DNA of 49,086 nt from Armatimonadia bacterium (GTDB lineage Bacteria > Armatimonadota > Zipacnadia > Zipacnadales > JABUFB01), in the NCBI GenBank assembly GCA_039679385.1, contig JBDKVB010000118.1, forward strand, positions 1 to 49,086, given 5' to 3'. This document shows, one piece after another, positions 45,041-49,086 of the stretch. Both the position numbers and the translations under genes were made by a program. Below the pieces are notes generated by a model. It saw nothing but the letters and a program-made list of their open reading frames with translations. It had not been told where the DNA came from and searched no databases. Position 1 is the stretch's first letter. Each line of letters starts with the position of its first letter.

Positions 45041-45721
45041 TCACGTCTGCCGAAGAGCAGTCATCCCGAAGTGCTTCGCGAAGCGACCAACCACAGCCTC
45101 CGCAGCCTCAGCCACAGTCACCTCGCGCCCCAGTTCCACCGACATACTAGTCATCTCAACGTCCGGCAGGCCACAAGGTTCGATCAGCCTGAAGGGTGAC
45201 AGGTCATTGCATACGTTCAGGGCGAACCCGTGGTAGCTCACCCAGCCTCTCACTGCCACACCGATCGAGGCGATTTTGCGCGACTGTACCCACACACCGC
45301 GCAGCCCCTCTCGGGACTGCGCCGGGATACCCAGGTCCTGAAGAGCTTGCACCAGAACCGTCTCGATGCCCTGGATATAGGCGTGCAGGTCGGGCCTTCC
45401 GTCGAAGAGCCCGCGCAAGTCCAGAATCGGGTAGCCCACCAACTGCCCCGGGCCGTGGTAGGTGACCTTGCCGCCGCGGGTGATCTCGTGCAGTTCGATC
45501 CCGGCACGGTCAAGCGTCTCGGTGTCAGGCATGCCTGGCTCCTCGGTGCTGCGTCCGACGGTGACGACCGGCTCATGCTCAGTCAGCAGGAGCGTGTCCC
45601 CGACGCAGCCTCGACGGCGCAGACCCAGCAGGTCGGTCTGCCGGGCCAGCGCCTGAGCATAGCGTGTCCGTCCGAGGTCGATGACGGTGAGCGGTTTTCC
45701 CCCAGCCCGTGAAACGGTCAT
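45041..45721 (-). CDS. lipB: Lipoyl(octanoyl) transferase
   Basis: 226 aa from the ATG at 45721; a longer frame to 45826 has no homologous sequence. The enzyme moves an octanoyl group from acyl-carrier protein to lipoyl domains of E2 and GcvH proteins, in the cytoplasm. The family signature RGGKVTYHGPGQLVGYPI lies at 82-99. Catalytic Lys149 is in SRKIASIG and Cys183 in EPCGLPD. The length is normal. No lipA or dehydrogenase gene is nearby, so its place next to glycan genes is probably incidental. It is divergent from the ROK-like gene. Confidence 0.95.
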   Translation of the reverse strand: MTVSRAGGKPLTVIDLGRTRYAQALARQTDLLGLRRRGCVGDTLLLTEHEPVVTVGRSTEEPGMPDTETLDRAGIELHEITRGGKVTYHGPGQLVGYPILDLRGLFDGRPDLHAYIQGIETVLVQALQDLGIPAQSREGLRGVWVQSRKIASIGVAVRGWVSYHGFALNVCNDLSPFRLIEPCGLPDVEMTSMSVELGREVTVAEAAEAVVGRFAKHFGMTALRQT

Positions 45722-45853
45722 CTGATATCGCGGCGCGCCTGACCTGGATCGGCGGCACTCGCGCCCAGTCCTGTTATTCGCGCATCCCGACCGGCCAACC
45801 TCCCGGAGGCGGCGCCCGGTCGACACATATGCTCTGCTGCACGCATCTGAACC

Positions 45854-45883
45854 TTGACGGAAGGCGCCGCGAACATGTAGCCT
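45854..45883 (+). promoter_or_regulatory. Possible promoter for the ROK/PIG-L/ThuA cassette
   Basis: TTGACG (45854-45859) is five of six to the -35 consensus. Eighteen bases later TAGCCT (45878-45883) is a weak -10 (three of six). It lies about 50 bases before the start of the ROK-like gene in the lipB divergent gap. The remainder of 45722-45931 shows no RNA gene or repeat. Confidence 0.3.
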
Positions 45884-45931
45884 GCCTGATGAACAACGTC
45901 GTGCGCTCTACCCATCCGAGTAGGAGGCATG

Positions 45932-47338
45932 ATGCCCGTGCGACACCCGTTGCTCCTCGTCCAGCCCCCGACCCTTCCACCGCTTCACCCTGAGTTCCGT
46001 CCTGCGGTTCTGGGCAACCGCGCCTTCCGCAAAGCCGTTGACGAATCCGGTGTAGGCGTCCCGCTGAGAATCGCGCTCGAGCGTGGCGATGGGTCGGTAT
46101 CGACCTACGAGACCCGCGTGTTCCCCTCGGGGCATGAGCTCGCCGAGGCGAACCTGACCTACGCTGAGCGATTGCTCAAGTTCCTCCTCTGGCAGCGTGG
46201 CGGCTGGAAGGTCACCGTCGGCGGGCCGCCCGAGATCGCCCGCTACCTGCGCCGGGTCTACTCGCCCTCCGGTGACCGCGCCTTCGACTACGACTTCATG
46301 GGCATGACGGTGTACGAGAACCCCTTCACCGTAGTCGACACAGACGCGGAGAGCGTTCCCGAGACCAGCGAAGCCTCAGCACCTCTCGGACGCCATCTTG
46401 ACGGCTGCCGCATCGGCTTCGATCTGGGAGCCAGCGACCGCAAGACCAGTGCGGTGATCGACGGCAACGACGTCTTTACCGAGGAGGAGCCCTGGGACCC
46501 CAAGTCTGCCACCGACTGGCATTACCAGTATGAGGGCATCCGGTCCTCAATCCAGCGTGCCGCAGACCACCTTCCACGGATCGACGCCATCGGCGGCAGC
46601 TCCGCCGGGGTGTACATCAACAACCGCGTCATGGTCGCCTCGCTGTTCCGCGGCATCCCCAAAGACGACTTCGAGCAGCACGTGAAGCCCCTCTTCGAGA
46701 ACCTGGGCAGGGAGTTCGGCGTGCCCTTCGTGGTCGTCAACGACGGCGAGGTCACTGCCCTCGCGGGCTCGATGTCGCTGGAGGCCAATGCCGTTCTGGG
46801 TGTCGCCATGGGCTCAAGCCAGGCGGTCGGCTATGTCACGCCCGACGGTAACATCACCGGCTGGCTCAACGAGCTCGCCTTTGCGCCCATCGACTATCAC
46901 CCCCAGGCACCGGAGGATGAGTGGTCAGGCGATCTGGGCTGCGGCGTTCAGTACTTCTCCCAGCAGGGCGTGATGCGTCTCGCCGCGGCTGCCGGACTCG
47001 AGTTCGACGCTGCCCGGTCCGTGCCCGAGCGCCTCGAGGACGTGCAGGCCTGGATGAAGGAGGGCAACCCGAAGATCCCCGCGATCTACGAATCCATCGG
47101 CATCTCGCTGGGCTACGCCGTCGCCCACTATGCCGACTTCTACGACACCGAGAAGCTCCTCATCCTGGGGCGTGTGACCACCGGCGCCGGAGGAGACATC
47201 CTCCTCGAGAAGGCCCAGGACGTCCTCAGCCGTGAGTTCCCGGAGGTTGCCGAGCGTTTGGAGATGATGCTGCCGAACGAGAAGCTGCGGCGTGTAGGGC
47301 AGGCCATTGCCGCCGCAAGCTTGCCTGCTATCGTATAG
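45932..47338 (+). CDS. ROK/ASKHA-type sugar kinase-like protein with extra N-terminal domain
   Basis: 468 aa. AGGAGG lies four bases before the ATG at 45932; an ATG one codon upstream and a GTG at 45938 are alternatives. Residues 1-150 are not part of a normal ROK kinase. The kinase-like core begins at about 155: IGFDLGASDRKTSAVIDG (phosphate-1 loop), IGGSSAGVYINN, VVVNDGEVTALAG (equivalent of the ENDANAAALGE motif, Asp kept) and VLGVAMGSSQAVGYV. The zinc-binding Cys cluster of ROK proteins is reduced to DLGCGVQYFSQQG. Sugar phosphorylation is likely, but this divergent form might act on another polyol or be regulatory. It is followed 39 bases later by a PIG-L-type gene. Confidence 0.8.
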   Translation: MPVRHPLLLVQPPTLPPLHPEFRPAVLGNRAFRKAVDESGVGVPLRIALERGDGSVSTYETRVFPSGHELAEANLTYAERLLKFLLWQRGGWKVTVGGPPEIARYLRRVYSPSGDRAFDYDFMGMTVYENPFTVVDTDAESVPETSEASAPLGRHLDGCRIGFDLGASDRKTSAVIDGNDVFTEEEPWDPKSATDWHYQYEGIRSSIQRAADHLPRIDAIGGSSAGVYINNRVMVASLFRGIPKDDFEQHVKPLFENLGREFGVPFVVVNDGEVTALAGSMSLEANAVLGVAMGSSQAVGYVTPDGNITGWLNELAFAPIDYHPQAPEDEWSGDLGCGVQYFSQQGVMRLAAAAGLEFDAARSVPERLEDVQAWMKEGNPKIPAIYESIGISLGYAVAHYADFYDTEKLLILGRVTTGAGGDILLEKAQDVLSREFPEVAERLEMMLPNEKLRRVGQAIAAASLPAIV

Positions 47339-47377
47339 AGAATCGAGCCCGAGACAATCCCAGGAGGACCGACCCGC

Positions 47378-48229
47378 ATGGAACTGAAGAACCCTGGCGC
47401 TGAGCTCTTCATACCCGACGAGATTCCTGAGGACGAGGCTTTTGACCGAACTGTATGCCTGGGCATCGCCGCCCACCAGGATGACCAGGAGATCATGTCC
47501 TACCACGGCATCATTGAGTGCTTCCAACGCGACGACAAGTGGTTCGGCGGGGTCATCGTGACCGATGGCGCCGGCGCACCACGGGCGGATATCTACGCCC
47601 GCTACAGTGACCGGATGATGGTCAACGTCCGCCACAAGGAGCAGAAGAAGGCTGCCTACCTCGGAGAGTATGCCTTCCAGGCTCTCCTGCGCTATCCCAG
47701 CTCCTCCGTGAAGGACCCGGACGACGAAGCGGTCACCGAAGAGCTCTGGACCATCATCGACCGCGCTCGACCGCGACGCATCTACACCCACTGCCTGACC
47801 GACAAGCACGACACCCACGTCGCAGTGGCTGTGCGAGTGATCCAGGCCTGCCGTCAGCTTCCCGAGGAGGCGAAGCCCAGGGAGGTCTGGGGCTGTGAGG
47901 TCTGGCGCGACCTCGACTGGATGCCGGATGCCGAGAAGGTCATCCTGGACTGCTCCAGTCACGAGAACCTGCAGGCCGCGCTCCTGTCTCTCTTCGACTC
48001 CCAGGTCTGCGGGGGGAAGCGGTACGACCTCGCCACCATGGGCCGACGTCGCGCCCATGCCACCTACCACGAGTCCCACGGCGTCGACGTCGGTGAGCTG
48101 CTCAACTTCGCCATGGACCTCACGCCACTGATCTACGACCCCTCTCTGGACATCAAGCACTTCGTCGATGGCCAGATCAACCGGTTCCGAGAGGATGTCA
48201 TGGCCCGCTTGTCGAAGGCACTCAAGTAA
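47378..48229 (+). CDS. PIG-L/LmbE-family N-deacetylase
   Basis: 283 aa, cytoplasmic. The metal and catalytic motif AHQDDQE (32-38; family AHxDDxE) and the second metal site in DKHDTHVAV are present. These zinc enzymes remove acetyl groups from GlcNAc-containing substrates (GlcNAc-PI, mycothiol and bacillithiol precursors, chitobiose). CAGGAGG lies about ten bases before the ATG. Downstream of a sugar-kinase-like gene and upstream of a ThuA-like gene, the enzyme most likely deacetylates an N-acetylated sugar taken up by the cell. The exact substrate is unknown. Confidence 0.9.
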   Translation: MELKNPGAELFIPDEIPEDEAFDRTVCLGIAAHQDDQEIMSYHGIIECFQRDDKWFGGVIVTDGAGAPRADIYARYSDRMMVNVRHKEQKKAAYLGEYAFQALLRYPSSSVKDPDDEAVTEELWTIIDRARPRRIYTHCLTDKHDTHVAVAVRVIQACRQLPEEAKPREVWGCEVWRDLDWMPDAEKVILDCSSHENLQAALLSLFDSQVCGGKRYDLATMGRRRAHATYHESHGVDVGELLNFAMDLTPLIYDPSLDIKHFVDGQINRFREDVMARLSKALK

Positions 48230-48268
48230 GGCTGCGCTTCGCGCGGTGCAAGTCTGCTCGATCAACAG

Positions 48269-48305
48269 CACCCCGGCTCGGTCGCTTCGGCGTCTGGCCG
48301 GGGTG
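48269..48305 (+). terminator. 9-bp hairpin between PIG-L and ThuA-like genes
   Basis: CACCCCGGC (48269-48277) pairs with GCCGGGGTG (48297-48305), 19-base loop. It lies in the 99-base gap before the ThuA-like gene. No T-run follows, so it may reduce read-through rather than stop it. Confidence 0.4.
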
Positions 48306-48328
48306 TGTCTAGTGAGGTGACCCTCTCC

Positions 48329-49012
48329 GTGTCGGACACTTTCGATTCCACCCACGATGCCAGGGTAGCGGTGGTTACCGGCCATCACCCCTTCGATATC
48401 CCACACTTCCAGGACGCCTTCCGAAGCATGCCCGGGATTGTGGCCTACCCGCAGGACCTGTGCGAGTTCTCTTCCGATGTGGCCAAGCTGCGCGACGAGT
48501 ACGCGGCGGTCGTCTTCTATATGATGCCGCTGCAGACTCCCGGCTCAGAGACCGAGTGGTGGGACAGGGGCATCCCCGGCGCCCTCGATCGACTCGGTGA
48601 GACCGAGCAGGGCATCGTGGTGCTCCACCACGCTCTCCTGGCCTACCGCGAGTGGGACCGGTGGCACGACCTTATCGGTCTGGATAACCGCACCTACAAG
48701 TCCTACCACCCGGGAGAGCAGGTCACCAGCCGGATTGCCGACCCGTCGCATCCCATCACCTGCGGCCTCGCGTCCTGGACAATGACCGACGAGACCTATG
48801 TGATGGGTGACGCCGATCCCGACAGCCACGTCTTGGTCACCTACGACCATCCTCGCAGCTTGCATACGATTGCCTGGACGCGGACCTTCGGCAAGGCACG
48901 GGTCTTCTGCTACGCGGCGGGGCACGACCGCCTCACCTACGCAGACCCGAGCTTCCGCGAGCTTCTACGCCGTGGGATTCTGTGGGCTGCGCGGCGCGAG
49001 GACGCGATCTGA
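48329..49012 (+). CDS. ThuA-like (glutamine-amidotransferase-fold) protein
   Basis: 227 aa from a GTG at 48329, chosen because GAGGTGA lies eight bases upstream; a GTG at 48305 in the same frame has no such site. The Rossmann-like fold starts with RVAVVTGHHPFD, then AAVVFYMMPLQTPG, GIVVLHHALLAYREWDRWHDLIGLD, ITCGLASWTMTDETYVMG and VFCYAAGHDRLTYADPSFRELLRRGILWAA. These are the strands and the final helix of ThuA proteins, first seen in trehalose utilisation and common in sugar-catabolic clusters of Planctomycetota-like genomes. The biochemical role of the family is not settled. It is the last gene in the window. Confidence 0.85.
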   Translation: MSDTFDSTHDARVAVVTGHHPFDIPHFQDAFRSMPGIVAYPQDLCEFSSDVAKLRDEYAAVVFYMMPLQTPGSETEWWDRGIPGALDRLGETEQGIVVLHHALLAYREWDRWHDLIGLDNRTYKSYHPGEQVTSRIADPSHPITCGLASWTMTDETYVMGDADPDSHVLVTYDHPRSLHTIAWTRTFGKARVFCYAAGHDRLTYADPSFRELLRRGILWAARREDAI

Positions 49013-49057
49013 CGCCGCCGACCGTCGGTCCGGTGAGTCCCAGGCTGCCAACGGGAT

Positions 49058-49078
49058 GCGCTGACCACCCATCAGCGC
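49058..49078 (+). terminator. 7-bp GC-rich hairpin after the ThuA-like gene
   Basis: GCGCTGA (49058-49064) pairs with TCAGCGC (49072-49078) around a 7-base loop, 45 bases after the ThuA-like stop. There is no T-run within the window, and the window ends eight bases later. Confidence 0.4.
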
Positions 49079-49086
49079 TCTGGGCG

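Noticed and set aside
1-49086. Search for tRNA, rRNA, CRISPR arrays, insertion sequences and phage genes.
   Set aside because: No tRNA-like T-arm in the gaps, no regularly spaced repeats, no transposase or integrase motifs. Gaps are short and mostly hold hairpins or leader sequence.

Overview
The window is GC-rich bacterial DNA, most likely chromosomal and from an uncultured Armatimonadota-type lineage or a neighbouring phylum. The best taxonomic hint is the pseudopilin at 8046-8705. Its N-terminus ([20 protein letters not shown], then [12 protein letters not shown]) and C-terminal H-X9-DG motif are typical of the large pseudopilin families of Armatimonadota and Planctomycetota. Many genes encode large secreted or lipid-anchored multi-domain proteins (propellers, LamG-like sandwiches, glycoside hydrolases), which also fits. 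I see no rRNA, tRNA, CRISPR array, transposase or integrase. The placement is inference.

Layout. 1-66 is the tail of a gene. 169-4854 (-) is a lipoprotein with two PQQ-type propeller regions flanking a methyltransferase-like Rossmann domain. 4992-8705 (+) is a tight four-gene operon: exported Cys-X-Cys protein, FtsX/MacB-like permease, LolD-like ATPase, pseudopilin. 8862-10532 (+) is a cytoplasmic DUF6259-type glycosidase-like protein, which meets a secreted DUF5696/GH101-like protein (10634-14326, -) at a strong bidirectional terminator. The minus strand from 22263 down to 10634 is a long co-directional block: rhomboid protease, SDH/ClpP-class membrane protease, amidohydrolase, UroD/MtaA-like protein, heparinase-like lipoprotein, CutA, CorA and the DUF5696 protein.

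22441-29711 (+) is a three-gene secreted carbohydrate operon: a GH13 amylase-like protein, a stand-alone relative of its accessory domains, and a LamG-esterase lipoprotein. 29727-45721 (-) is a second long co-directional block: lipB, a six-TM protein, an O-antigen-ligase-like polymerase, a CBM6/35-like protein, two large secreted LamG-like/repeat proteins, a GT39-like transferase, a DegT aminotransferase, an FG-GAP propeller and a radical SAM/SPASM protein. This looks like a surface-glycan or extracellular-matrix locus. 45932-49012 (+) is a sugar-handling cassette: ROK-like kinase, PIG-L deacetylase, ThuA-like protein.

Taken together, the window describes a cell that takes polysaccharides apart outside and inside the cell and builds a glycan-rich surface. 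The least explained parts are the ABC/Cys-X-Cys/pseudopilin operon, the propeller-methyltransferase fusion, and the TPR protein carrying three copies of an unfamiliar module. All functions are inferred by reading the sequence. No database search was run.
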